From positions 1 to 22,615 of the forward strand of contig CAAGJU010000035.1 in the NCBI GenBank assembly GCA_900770225.1: 22,615 nt of DNA. The letters run 5' to 3'. This DNA comes from Lachnospiraceae bacterium. Its GTDB lineage: Bacteria; Bacillota; Clostridia; Lachnospirales; Lachnospiraceae. Position 1 is the stretch's first letter; each line of letters begins with the position of its first letter. A program made the translations under genes and the position numbers. Positions 1-8,216 of the stretch are shown here, piece by piece. Under the pieces are notes generated by a model, which ran no database searches, had not been told where the DNA came from, and saw only the letters and a list, made by a program, of their open reading frames with translations.

Positions 1-166
1 CTTCGAATCGCAGACAGGCTCGTCACACGCGAAGCGTGTGTAAGAGACTGTATGCGGTTTCGAAGGCAACAAGTATGAGCACGGAGTGACGCGTAAGCGG
101 CACGAAAGTGCGAATACTTGTAGGATTGCGAGAGTGCGAAGCACGGAGCAATCCGTAGCTTATACA
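1..166 (+). repeat. Structured cloverleaf repeat, copy 1 (truncated by window edge)
   Basis: This is the first of three copies of a roughly 176-bp element. Compared with the reverse complement of copy 2, about 10 bases (TGTATAAGCT) are missing at the window edge; the other terminus CTTATACA is at 159-166. Three hairpins are visible: a long one at 1-65 (CTTCGAA with TTCGAAG) tipped by CACACGC-GAA-GCGTGTG at 24-40, a second at 70-120 (CAAGTAT with ATACTTG), and a third at 123-154 (GGATTGC with GCAATCC) tipped by GTGC-GAA-GCAC. It lies 65 bp beyond the 3' end of the LytTR gene, where no ordinary terminator is seen. Its orientation is opposite to copies 2 and 3. Confidence 0.85.
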
Positions 167-231
167 GTACTGTGGCATCAATTTTGATATGTGGGTTACT
201 ATAAATTCTCTATCGTTCTCACGTTAAAGAT

Positions 232-1041
232 TCACCTGTATTTCTCCCGAAGCTCTTCCCTGATCTGTGCTCTCTTCCGTTCCGGGAAACGGATCTCCGT
301 CCCGTCAGTCATGACAGCAGCTTCCGTTGTGATCTTTCTGATATGTGAAATATTGATCAGAAAGCTCCGGCCGATCGCCAGAAACATTTTGATGTCAGCT
401 GTTTTCTCCTTCACTTCGGATATGCTTTCCAGTATTTCGACCGACTGCTCCGCCGTTACCAGAAGGCAGTGCTTTTTCTGTGCCTCGCAGTAGAGGATGG
501 AGCGCGCCGAAAGCGTGAACATGTTCCCGGTTCCGCATTCGGTGAACAGAAGCCTGACCGTCTCGCTGTCCAGTGACCGGTAGAAAAAGTTCCTCATGGT
601 CGAGCTCATGGAGCGGACGAAATGCTCATCATCTGTAACATAAACCTCACCGATGGGGCTCGTGGTGCTGATGTGCAGGATGCGCAGTTCGCGGTCCTTT
701 AACTTCCAGACCACCACACAGCGCTGCTCTCCCGCTGCCATACCGTGAGGATTTTCGTCGCTGATCACGATATACCGCCCGATGACGGTGCAGGTATTGC
801 CTTCGTTTTCCGTGATCATGAACATTTCGTTTTCCAGATGGCAGGGAATCATCTCCGCAACCACGAGATCCAGTTCTTTTTTCAGCGCCTGCTTCCCGAT
901 GATAAACTGTTCCTTCTGCGCGCCGATCCAGGTTACGCTCTCCTCACTCAGCGAGCATACGGTTTCCGGATTCAGCTGGTAAAAATCAGTCAATACTTTC
1001 AGAGTAAGTTCTATTGCCCTGGCCGTAAATTCTTTCTTCAT
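232..1041 (-). CDS. SnoaL-like / LytTR-domain DNA-binding regulator
   Basis: A 269-residue protein with two parts. Residues about 8-128 resemble the SnoaL-like/NTF2 fold (SVTWIGAQKEQFIIGKQAL, then beta strands ending in LRILHISTTSPIG); this domain often binds a small ligand or makes dimers. Residues about 163-268 form a LytTR DNA-binding domain (LYCEAQKKHCLLVT, FLAIGRSFLINISHIRKI, final RFPERKRAQIREEL). There is no phosphoacceptor receiver domain, so it is probably a one-component regulator whose signal enters through the SnoaL-like domain; the ligand cannot be read from the sequence. The ATG at 1041 is preceded by only a weak ribosome site (CAGGG). The upstream gap has three direct repeats overlapping a TATAAT box, candidate sites for autoregulation. 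The SLH protein gene lies directly upstream and is a plausible target. Confidence 0.85.
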   Translation of the reverse strand: MKKEFTARAIELTLKVLTDFYQLNPETVCSLSEESVTWIGAQKEQFIIGKQALKKELDLVVAEMIPCHLENEMFMITENEGNTCTVIGRYIVISDENPHGMAAGEQRCVVVWKLKDRELRILHISTTSPIGEVYVTDDEHFVRSMSSTMRNFFYRSLDSETVRLLFTECGTGNMFTLSARSILYCEAQKKHCLLVTAEQSVEILESISEVKEKTADIKMFLAIGRSFLINISHIRKITTEAAVMTDGTEIRFPERKRAQIREELREKYR

Positions 1042-1078
1042 GGAATGCCCTGTATTCAGAAATACCGTTCTGTCGATC

Positions 1079-1226
1079 AGTGACCGAATTCATTATACCG
1101 CATTCCGATGAAGAGAGTGACAGAATTCATCCTGTATTACAATGAAGAAAAGTCACAGGATTCATATCGCTTTTCCGCGAAGAGAAATCAAAGCATTTAT
1201 ACCGCATTCCGGTGAAGGAAAGTTAC
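1079..1226 (-). repeat. Degenerate 35-37 bp direct repeats between the SLH gene and the LytTR gene
   Basis: On the minus strand the motif ATGAATTCTGTCACT recurs at 1165-1151 (ATGAATCCTGTGACT), 1130-1116 and 1093-1079 (ATGAATTCGGTCACT), spaced 35 and 37 bp. The middle unit continues as TCATCGGAATGCGGTATAA, nearly identical to the last codons and stop of the SLH gene (1197-1226), so the array seems to begin inside that gene. Confidence 0.7.
1092..1097 (-). promoter_or_regulatory. Candidate -10 box of the LytTR gene promoter
   Basis: TATAAT is read on the minus strand, about 50 bp upstream of the LytTR start codon. No good -35 hexamer sits at 16-18 bp; that place is taken by one of the direct repeats. 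This would fit an activated promoter, or the box may be chance. Confidence 0.35.
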
Positions 1227-4200
1227 TATCTGCGCTCTGGTGCAGCCGTCATGTGGGCTGAATGTCGATTCCGATGTTCCGAAAGTAATCTCATTCTTTA
1301 CTGCCCACACAACCGCATCATGGAAATAATGGCTCTCATCGACATCCGAGAAATGAGACTTTCCGGATACCTCCGGTGAACCCTCGCTTCTGTGGATCAT
1401 CGCCACAGACTGTGCTCTTGTGCAGGTTCCATCCGGATGGAATGTCGTATCAGATGTACCGACCGTGATTTCATTGCTGTACGCCCAGCGCACCGCGTCA
1501 TAGAAATAATCGTCTACCTGCACATCTTCGAACGAACATGTCACAGAATCGCTGACTTCAGGTGACCCTGCTGCCCTGTACAGGAAGGTGACAATCTGTG
1601 CTCTCGTACATGTTGCGTCAGGGCTGAACGTATTCTCCGACGTACCCACTGTAATTCCGTTTTGAACAGCCCAGCTGATCGCCTGATAATAGGAAGAGCC
1701 TTCAGAAACGTCTGTGAATTTTGCCACTGGGTTTTCAGGGGACTCAGGATCCTCAGGATTTTCCGGATTCTCCCCGGAGGGTTTCGTGGCGGATCCACCT
1801 CCGCCTCCGCTGCTTCCACCTGACGACGGTACACGCCACTGCGCGTAGAGTGTAACAGTTGCCCGATCCTCAGCCGTCATATTTTTTACCACTGCCTGAT
1901 TGCCGTACCATCTGCATTTTCCGTCAGCCGCGGTGTTCCATCCTGCGAATACATTACCTTCATTACTGAACGTATTGTCCGGCAGCTTCTGCTCCGCATC
2001 ATATACGAAGCTCATCGAAGCGATTGCATCTCCCTCTCCGCCGTTGGCGTCGAAGGTTACGGTGTATGTATTGGCTGTCCATTTCGCGTAGAATATCTTG
2101 TCATCCATGCTTTTCTGAGGAATTTCGGTTACCGCATTTCCCGAAAGAGCACTGTTGGCATACCATCCGCCGAATGTATATCCCGTCTTTGCCGGATCCT
2201 TCAGTGTGATTGTCTCTGTCTCATAGGTGTAAAACTCCGGGTTTTCTGCAGCATTTTTTCCTCCGTCAAGCTCGTACCGGATTCTATAGTCAACTGCTTT
2301 CGCGCTGATCAGGACATTGCCGGTGATATGGCTGACCGTAAAGGAATCATCTTCATTTTTCTTCAGAGTGCAGTTATCGGCCGTGACGATGTACGCATCG
2401 ACAGGAGCACCGTCTCTCATCGTGAGCGTAAACGTTCCGCTGCCGGTATTCTGCTCGAGCCAGCCGAGATCACTGTGACTGTCGAACGCCTCGCCGTAAT
2501 TGATCTTTTCAATATTGTCCGTGCCTTTGTCCACAGAATAGAACGTGGAAACCGTTCCACCCCGGTTTTCTGTAATGGTGCCGCCGAAGTTGCGGACGAT
2601 ACCGGTATTTTTCTCCACTGTCCCGGAATTATACTGAACTGTTCCGCTGTTTTCGCTAACCGTCCCGGCATTGCGTTCAATCACCGTGTAGTTTCTGTCA
2701 ACCGTACCTTCATTCGACACGATGGTTCCGTCGTTTCTGTCAATCTTCCCGCTTTCCGCATTGAGGCTGATCGTTCCCCTGTTGTCATCTATGGATCTGT
2801 TATTTGTGTCGAGTTCTCCTTCATTGTATTTCAGTGCCCCGTTGTTCGCCGTCATGAGATTGTAGTTGTACCATATTTCACCCTTATTGTTCTCAATCAG
2901 GCCATAGTTATTCGAGATTCCACTTGTACTTTTATAAATGCCGATGCGGCTGAAGTTATCTGCGACAGAACCTGCAGCTGTCACAAGACCGATCTCGCCG
3001 TAATTCTTCTGAATACTGCCGCGGTTCTCGCCTGTGGCATTAAAGAATCCGTCAAATCCGAATACACCATTGATAAATGTCGTCGTGTTGTCCTCTGTCT
3101 TTTTCGTCCAGCGGGCATAGTACGTCGTGTCGGCTGCCGGGAAATACGTTCTTGAGCTGATCACATCACTCCAGTTTCCTTTGGCATCCTTGCTCCACCA
3201 TCCGTTGAAAATGTATCCCGTCCTCGTACTGACAGGAAGGATACCGATCGGATCGCGATATTCTCCGGTGCGGTTGCCTCCGTCAGTGCCGCCTGCAGCA
3301 TCCAGTGTGATGGTTACTGTGCTGATATTCCAGCGGGCATAATATGTCGTATCCTGTTCCGGGCGGAGTGATTCAGACGTCACTTTTTCACCGGCATCCG
3401 GTTCCGTATACCATCCGTCAAAGGTATAGCCCGTTTTTGCTATGTAAGCGGCCAGTTCAGCATCGTCAAAAAATGTGCCGAATGCCTGTCCCGCATCATT
3501 TTTATCATACTTCTTTACAACGCCCGGAGAATCCGCCTCATACTTGAAGGTAATGCTGACCAGATCAGGATTCGGCGTCCAGGTAGCTTTGTAGCTGCGC
3601 TCACCGGTGCTTCCCTCAGAAACCGTTACCAATTTCGTCGGCTCTGTAAGGTCAGTTCCTGTCCATCCCGCAAAATAATATTCGACGTATGTGCCGTCTT
3701 TGCTCATTTTGTCCTGAGGATTATTGAGCGTGAAGGTATCCTTCTCGGTATAGGAAGTCGGATTTTCCTTTCCCTCAGCCATCGTACCGCCGTCCAGATC
3801 ATAGGAAATGGCATAAGACGGTGTATCGCTGATGGCTGTGTCCTGAGTAACGCCTGTAAGAGTATAGGTTCCATCGCTGTTTTTAGTCAGCGTCCCACTC
3901 GTTGTATAAAGGTTCTCTGCGCCGGCTGGTGTGATCGTACCCGTGCCATCCTCCGGAAGCCATATATTTCCGGATGCATCTGTGATAAAGTCACCGCCGA
4001 TATTTACAGGATTGCCGGCTATGGAAACTTTATGACATGGCACGGTTTTATCATACCGTCCGGGCGTTCCGCTGGTCTGTCCGCCAAGATCATAAATCGT
4101 CGCTCCATCGGAATTGCTGCTATAGACAAATATCCCACCGGCAAAGTTGTAAACCTTTGCACTGCCTCCTGCCCACCACTGCGTAACTGTACCGCTGTAG

Positions 4201-4919
4201 TTATATATGATCCCGTTCCTTGCGCTGCTGATAGTGCCGCCATTGTTAATTGTAACGGAATTTTCATAGGTGTCTGATACGTTCCCAGTGTTGTTCTTTA
4301 TCACACCATAGTTTCCGGATACGTTACCGGTATTATTATCAATGACTCCATAGTTGTAGCTCAGACCCGAGGCGCTCTTTGTGGACGCGTAATTTCCGAT
4401 GGTCCCGTAGTTGTATGTGCCTGCGCTTGCACCAGCGGAAACTGTTCCAATTGTCCCATAGTTATATGTAAAACCTTTGTTTACAGTGCCGATCTCACCG
4501 TAATTGTAGGTCACGCTCCATGTACCTGTGTCGTCAGTTGTCTTCCCATAAAACGAGGAAGCAATTTTGGATGTTTCATCCGTAATCTCGGTCCAATGCG
4601 CATAATATGTGGTCTGGCTCGACGGCACTCTATCGTTCGGTTTGAGAATGCTGCCTTTGTCGACGCTCGTCCACCAGCCGTTAAAGACATAATTGTCCAT
4701 TGATGCCACCGGCAACGGCGGTGCAATTCTGTTGTCATCGGTCACCAGCACCTGCTGATTTTCACTTATGATGGTTCCGCCGTTCGCATCCAGCGTGATC
4801 GTGTTCGCAGTGGATGCAGCCATAACCTTACCTGCTGTTCCTGGCAACACAGAAAACAATGTAAATACCATACAAACAGCCAGCAATGTTGATAACATTC
4901 TCTTCTTTTTTAACTTCAT
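1197..4919 (-). CDS. Secreted SLH-anchored surface protein with InlB-type B repeats and heptad N-x-G-T-V repeats
   Basis: A 1240-residue protein. The ATG at 4919 is chosen because AAGGAG lies 7 bp upstream and a classic signal peptide follows (MKLKKKRMLS, then hydrophobic LLAVCMVFTLF, ending near VMAA at 35). InlB B-repeat (Listeria-Bacteroides) modules end in YYAHW, YKATW, YYARW, YYARW, FYAKW and LYAQW at about 109, 447, 530, 604, 947 and 1028. Between them lie two Asn-rich blocks (about 139-245 and 639-790) built from N-x-G-x-[IV] heptads. A Gly/Ser then Pro/Glu linker (about 1031-1065) leads to three SLH domains (about 1066-1240), which in this family bind pyruvylated secondary wall polymer. 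No catalytic domain is visible, so an adhesion or matrix role is inferred. It follows a strong terminator and has its own candidate promoter. Confidence 0.9.
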   Translation of the reverse strand: MKLKKKRMLSTLLAVCMVFTLFSVLPGTAGKVMAASTANTITLDANGGTIISENQQVLVTDDNRIAPPLPVASMDNYVFNGWWTSVDKGSILKPNDRVPSSQTTYYAHWTEITDETSKIASSFYGKTTDDTGTWSVTYNYGEIGTVNKGFTYNYGTIGTVSAGASAGTYNYGTIGNYASTKSASGLSYNYGVIDNNTGNVSGNYGVIKNNTGNVSDTYENSVTINNGGTISSARNGIIYNYSGTVTQWWAGGSAKVYNFAGGIFVYSSNSDGATIYDLGGQTSGTPGRYDKTVPCHKVSIAGNPVNIGGDFITDASGNIWLPEDGTGTITPAGAENLYTTSGTLTKNSDGTYTLTGVTQDTAISDTPSYAISYDLDGGTMAEGKENPTSYTEKDTFTLNNPQDKMSKDGTYVEYYFAGWTGTDLTEPTKLVTVSEGSTGERSYKATWTPNPDLVSITFKYEADSPGVVKKYDKNDAGQAFGTFFDDAELAAYIAKTGYTFDGWYTEPDAGEKVTSESLRPEQDTTYYARWNISTVTITLDAAGGTDGGNRTGEYRDPIGILPVSTRTGYIFNGWWSKDAKGNWSDVISSRTYFPAADTTYYARWTKKTEDNTTTFINGVFGFDGFFNATGENRGSIQKNYGEIGLVTAAGSVADNFSRIGIYKSTSGISNNYGLIENNKGEIWYNYNLMTANNGALKYNEGELDTNNRSIDDNRGTISLNAESGKIDRNDGTIVSNEGTVDRNYTVIERNAGTVSENSGTVQYNSGTVEKNTGIVRNFGGTITENRGGTVSTFYSVDKGTDNIEKINYGEAFDSHSDLGWLEQNTGSGTFTLTMRDGAPVDAYIVTADNCTLKKNEDDSFTVSHITGNVLISAKAVDYRIRYELDGGKNAAENPEFYTYETETITLKDPAKTGYTFGGWYANSALSGNAVTEIPQKSMDDKIFYAKWTANTYTVTFDANGGEGDAIASMSFVYDAEQKLPDNTFSNEGNVFAGWNTAADGKCRWYGNQAVVKNMTAEDRATVTLYAQWRVPSSGGSSGGGGGSATKPSGENPENPEDPESPENPVAKFTDVSEGSSYYQAISWAVQNGITVGTSENTFSPDATCTRAQIVTFLYRAAGSPEVSDSVTCSFEDVQVDDYFYDAVRWAYSNEITVGTSDTTFHPDGTCTRAQSVAMIHRSEGSPEVSGKSHFSDVDESHYFHDAVVWAVKNEITFGTSESTFSPHDGCTRAQIVTFLHRNAV

Positions 4920-4936
4920 TCGTTCTTCTCCTTCCC

Positions 4937-4986
4937 CATCGTTGACGATGCATTGGTTTTCTCCGGCACAAGACATGCACTGTGCC
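4937..4986 (-). other. 5' leader with alternative hairpin / pseudoknot pairing (candidate)
   Basis: On the minus strand GGCACA (4970-4965) and TGTGCC (4986-4981) pair around a 10-nt loop. The loop holds TGCAT, which can pair with ATGCA at 4953-4949. That second strand overlaps another hairpin, CATCG-TCAA-CGATG at 4950-4937, just ahead of the ribosome site, so the two pairings compete. I do not recognise a known riboswitch class here. Confidence 0.3.
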
Positions 4987-5090
4987 TGCGTGTTGATAAT
5001 TTTTTCAAATAACTTATCTCTGAATACGGAAACGAAGACAGATTTTGCAGGATCAGAAATTACTTCCAGAACTATTTTGTCTTAAAAAGA

Positions 5091-5119
5091 AATTTATCAA
5101 ACAGTTGTTTTTATCACAA
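5091..5119 (-). promoter_or_regulatory. Candidate sigma-A promoter of the SLH protein gene
   Basis: The minus strand reads TTGTGA, a 17-bp spacer, then TAAATT with a TG one base before the -10 box (extended -10). It lies downstream of the terminator of the preceding gene and would give a leader of about 165 nt. With the terminator, it accounts for most of the 344-bp gap at 4920-5263, which holds no other gene I can support. Confidence 0.45.
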
Positions 5120-5171
5120 TGCGTTCAGAACGAATGCCTGTTTACGCGGAACAGAAACCATAATTTTGCAT

Positions 5172-5212
5172 AAAAAAAATACCAGAACCCCTCTTTACAG
5201 GGAATTCTGGTA
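5172..5212 (-). terminator. Intrinsic terminator after the TPR protein gene
   Basis: TACCAGAA (5180-5187) pairs with TTCTGGTA (5205-5212), with an inner CCCT/AGGG pairing. On the minus strand the stem is followed directly by eight U (A run 5172-5179). It starts about 50 bp past the stop codon at 5264. Confidence 0.88.
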
Positions 5213-5263
5213 CTTCGTCGTTTATATTTTGTAAAAGATGAAAAATACTGAACGCTGAAATCA

Positions 5264-7033
5264 TCAGGGCGCTGTCTGCCGGTGGTAGTCACGCACCCAG
5301 GTATTCAGAGCTTCATCGATATTAGCCGGTGTTTTTTTTACCGGAATGTTTTCCACACTGCTCACGATATCGGCTCTGGTCACTGTATCGGTCCCGAGCC
5401 TGTCTGCCAGATCGTCAAACGCCTCCCTGCCGCGGCTGATCAGCACGCAGCACAGATAGTCGCGCAGAATTTCATTGGATCTCAGCAGATTATATGCTCT
5501 TTTCATGCAACCGCAGGCTTCGTCAAACTGGAAAAGTCTGGCATAGGCCACTCCCATGTTGTGCCACACGGCGCTGCAGAGTATCGCTGTACGTTCGTCA
5601 GTGGCCATGCTGTTTTCCTGTGCATCATCCGGATCAGCTGCACTTTCCGTCTTCTTATCCGGAGATGTACCAGTGATTTCCGTCTTTCTGTCAGCTGCGA
5701 TGCCCGTACTTTCTGCCATGACTGCTGACGACGCTGCTTCCGAACCGTCCGCCGTGAGCTCTGTCATTCCCTGTGTTTCTGAATCAGACGCTTCGTCTGC
5801 ATCCGATGCAACCGTCGGCACTTCTTCTGCGGCCGTTTCTTCTGCGGATATTTCTTCTGCAGCGGCATCAACGCCAGACACCTGACCGGCATCCCCATCA
5901 TCCGCCACAATTTTTTCACCTGTTGTTGCTTCTTCCGATGTCAGATCCGAAGTCATTGCGTCAGCATCCGAAGCAACAGTATCTGATGCTGCATCTGTTT
6001 CTACAGCATCTGCAACTGTTATATCAGGTGTCACCGCATCTGTATCTGCAGTTTTTATGTCAGATTCTGTTGTTTCCGTATCTGTTGTATCCACTGCTTC
6101 CGCATCCATACCTGCAGAGCCCGGCGCTTCTGCTTCTGTATCTGCAGCTGTTGTACCAGATTCTGTGGTATCCGTATCTGTTGTACCCACTGCTTCCGCA
6201 TCCAAATCTGCAGAGCCCGATACTTCTTCTGTACCTGAGACTGCTGTATCCGCAGCTGTCGCATCCACGCCTGTCGACTCAGCGACTTCTGCTTTCTCTG
6301 CCGATGTATCCGCATCTGCTGTATTCTCAGCTGTCATGTCAGCAGTTCCCGTATCTGTCTCAGATTTCCCGGAACCAGAAACAGTTTCCATGTACGGCTT
6401 CAGGCGTCCCTCTTCTTCCTCATCCCGAAGGATACGCTTGTAGATTTGCAGTGCCCGGGTGTACTTCTCATAACTGATGAGCGTATCGGCGCGGCGCTTC
6501 ATGCGTTCTCCGGCGGACATACGGCGGAGTCCGCTGATCTCCTCTCGGAAGGCCTGACGGTCCGGTACGTAGATCCAGCTGATCTCCGCGTTGAGTACGT
6601 AGATCAGGCGGCTGAGCACGCTGCCGCTGTCCGCCCCGCTCTCCGTATTGTTTTCAGTTTTGTTTTCTGTTCTGTTTTCAGTACTGCCTTCTGCTGCACT
6701 CTCTGCCTCTGCCTCAGCTTCAGCATCCGCACTGTCCTGCTCCCCATAAGCGCCGTCAATGCCGGCGATAAAGGCTTTCTCGTCAGCAGATTCGTCTTCC
6801 TCACTCCCGCTGCTCATGATACGGTCCATCCGGTCCGCCAGATCGGGAAGCTGCAGTTCTCCGCGGATCCAGTCCGTCAGCGTCGTATCAAAGAAGGCAT
6901 CATCCACGAGCGCAAGATTGTGGTCAACGAACCAGCACAGTTCCTCAATGGAGTAGAGATAGCGGTTGATATCCTCGATATAATACGGCTCATCCGCCCG
7001 CTTTACCTGGCAGAGAATAATTTTGCTGCTCAT
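5264..7033 (-). CDS. TPR-like protein with a large acidic low-complexity insertion (third gene of DUF5717-like unit)
   Basis: A 589-residue soluble protein with no signal peptide or membrane segment. Residues 1-72 (start MSSKIILCQVKRADEPYYIE) and 138-206 look well folded; a Glu/Ala/Asn-rich stretch (about 75-136) lies between them. A TPR-like helix pair at 181-206 (YEKYTRALQIYKRIL) is followed by about 260 residues of Ala/Asp/Thr/Glu/Ser low complexity (222-480), after which TPR units resume (AVWHNMGVAYARLFQFDEAC, about 488-521). The insertion therefore splits the repeat domain. A 32-residue tandem repeat lies inside it. The ATG is 4 bp past the stop of the Hsp70-like gene, with GGAGGG inside that gene's last codons, so translation is probably coupled. 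Function unknown; TPR domains usually bind protein partners, possibly its two neighbours. Confidence 0.8.
   Translation of the reverse strand: MSSKIILCQVKRADEPYYIEDINRYLYSIEELCWFVDHNLALVDDAFFDTTLTDWIRGELQLPDLADRMDRIMSSGSEEDESADEKAFIAGIDGAYGEQDSADAEAEAEAESAAEGSTENRTENKTENNTESGADSGSVLSRLIYVLNAEISWIYVPDRQAFREEISGLRRMSAGERMKRRADTLISYEKYTRALQIYKRILRDEEEEGRLKPYMETVSGSGKSETDTGTADMTAENTADADTSAEKAEVAESTGVDATAADTAVSGTEEVSGSADLDAEAVGTTDTDTTESGTTAADTEAEAPGSAGMDAEAVDTTDTETTESDIKTADTDAVTPDITVADAVETDAASDTVASDADAMTSDLTSEEATTGEKIVADDGDAGQVSGVDAAAEEISAEETAAEEVPTVASDADEASDSETQGMTELTADGSEAASSAVMAESTGIAADRKTEITGTSPDKKTESAADPDDAQENSMATDERTAILCSAVWHNMGVAYARLFQFDEACGCMKRAYNLLRSNEILRDYLCCVLISRGREAFDDLADRLGTDTVTRADIVSSVENIPVKKTPANIDEALNTWVRDYHRQTAP
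6042..6233 (-). repeat. 96-bp tandem duplication in the low-complexity region
   Basis: Two adjacent 96-bp units (6042-6137 and 6138-6233) each encode 32 residues of the SADLDAEAV / SAGMDAEAV type. They stay in frame, and differences between the copies are scattered, so the duplication is not recent. Confidence 0.75.
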
Positions 7034-7037
7034 GCTT

Positions 7038-8216
7038 TCAGCCCTCCAGAACTTCCTTCCACACCTGTCCGCCCGACGGATACAGATCTCCGAAACCCAG
7101 GTCCTCCGCCTCGATCACGCAGCGTCCAGGTGCTTCATAGGTCACATGCAGACCGATGCGCGTCGTCCCCACCGGACGCTTCGACTGATCCAGATCCGTC
7201 AGTTCCATGTGCACCAGCGAAGCGGCGGATGACCCCATGGTGCTGACCTGAAACGTCAGAACCGGCTCACCCTCCAGGATGCACTCGCATTTTTTATCGA
7301 CTTCGTACCAGCTCACGCCTGCCGTCACAAGCGGATAATAGGTCTCCTGACCCTGAATGATCATCTGCATGCCCAGATTGGTGCGGACCATATCTCTGCC
7401 GATATAGAGATAGTCCTGCAGACGCTTTTTCAGCGTTTTTTCCCGTGCCGCACAGCAGGCGCCGCGCGCATAGAGGTTGTCAACGATAAAGACCTTGCGT
7501 CCGCCGCGCAGCAGCAGGGAGGTCGACTTCACCGCCCAGCTTCTGTCGAAGGTATCGCCCTGCAGGAATACCGATGTATAGATATTCTGCCTGAGAGAAG
7601 CCTGGATCATATTGCAGAACTGTTCATCCCAGCTGTCCGCGTCTCCCCGCAGCGTAATGGTGACGCCCTCTTCGCAGGTCACGGAGACGGGCCGCGTCTG
7701 CCGGTTGAGGGACAGCGATGTGAACGTGATCCGTTTTCCCTCGAAATCGAAAAATCCGACGCTGCGGTTCCAGAGCTCTTCTTTCTGGTACAGCGTATAG
7801 TAATAGAAGCTCTCGTCATAGTCCTGCAGGAATCCTCTTCCTTCGCCGAGATCAAGTTCCCGGAATACGACCCTGATGGCAGAGACAACCGGGCGTGTGA
7901 GATGCGGCACCGTGATCGTCAGCCCTGTGATCTGGTTCCCCGTATCCGTGCCCAGCGTGGCCAGCGCCTTCTTCAGGATCTCCGCCGTCTGGCGTCCCAG
8001 TTCCTCCGTGCGCGTCTCCCGCTCGCTGAATGGCGTGTCGTCATCGTAGTCCATCTCATCCAGTTCTTCCAGAATGTCGCGGAATGACGCCGTTTCGTTG
8101 CCGATCTTCAGCGGTGCCGTCACCGTGTTGTCCGTTGCCTGCTCGTAATAGCAGATCTGTGGATGTTCACCGTTCAGATCTATGCCGACATTCAGTCTTC
8201 GCTCTGCATTACTCAT
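7038..8216 (-). CDS. Degenerate Hsp70-like (ASKHA fold) protein, DUF5716-like
   Basis: A 392-residue cytoplasmic protein. Features of the Hsp70/actin ATPase fold are visible but altered: a phosphate-1-like strand (LNVGIDLNGEHPQICYY, residues 8-24) without the usual Gly-Thr-Thr, TITVPHLTRPVVSAIR near 98-114, a phosphate-2-like SVGFFDFEGKRITF near 152-165 lacking the glycine-rich turn, and an adenosine-side helix FIVDNLYARGACCAARE. The C-terminal 90 residues or so are beta-rich (CILEGEPVLTF to GRCVIEAEDLGFGDL), like a small substrate-binding domain. Compared with DnaK (about 640 residues) it is short and lacks key nucleotide-binding residues, so it may be a pseudo-ATPase. The start has TAGGAG 7 bp upstream. 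The family label is from memory; the fold call rests on motif order. Confidence 0.75.
   Translation of the reverse strand: MSNAERRLNVGIDLNGEHPQICYYEQATDNTVTAPLKIGNETASFRDILEELDEMDYDDDTPFSERETRTEELGRQTAEILKKALATLGTDTGNQITGLTITVPHLTRPVVSAIRVVFRELDLGEGRGFLQDYDESFYYYTLYQKEELWNRSVGFFDFEGKRITFTSLSLNRQTRPVSVTCEEGVTITLRGDADSWDEQFCNMIQASLRQNIYTSVFLQGDTFDRSWAVKSTSLLLRGGRKVFIVDNLYARGACCAAREKTLKKRLQDYLYIGRDMVRTNLGMQMIIQGQETYYPLVTAGVSWYEVDKKCECILEGEPVLTFQVSTMGSSAASLVHMELTDLDQSKRPVGTTRIGLHVTYEAPGRCVIEAEDLGFGDLYPSGGQVWKEVLEG

Noticed and set aside
1..166. Repeat copies as a CRISPR array
   Set aside because: The copies are single, far apart, in both orientations and without regular spacers or cas genes.
2328..3155. 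Plus-strand frame of 275 residues opposite the SLH protein, with valine/isoleucine-rich repeats
   Set aside because: The repetitive pattern is the complement of the N-x-G-T-V heptads; no ribosome site or domain supports it.
4920..4990. Cyclic di-GMP (GEMM) riboswitch before the SLH gene
   Set aside because: The conserved GEMM core sequences are missing; only a generic hairpin/pseudoknot possibility remains.
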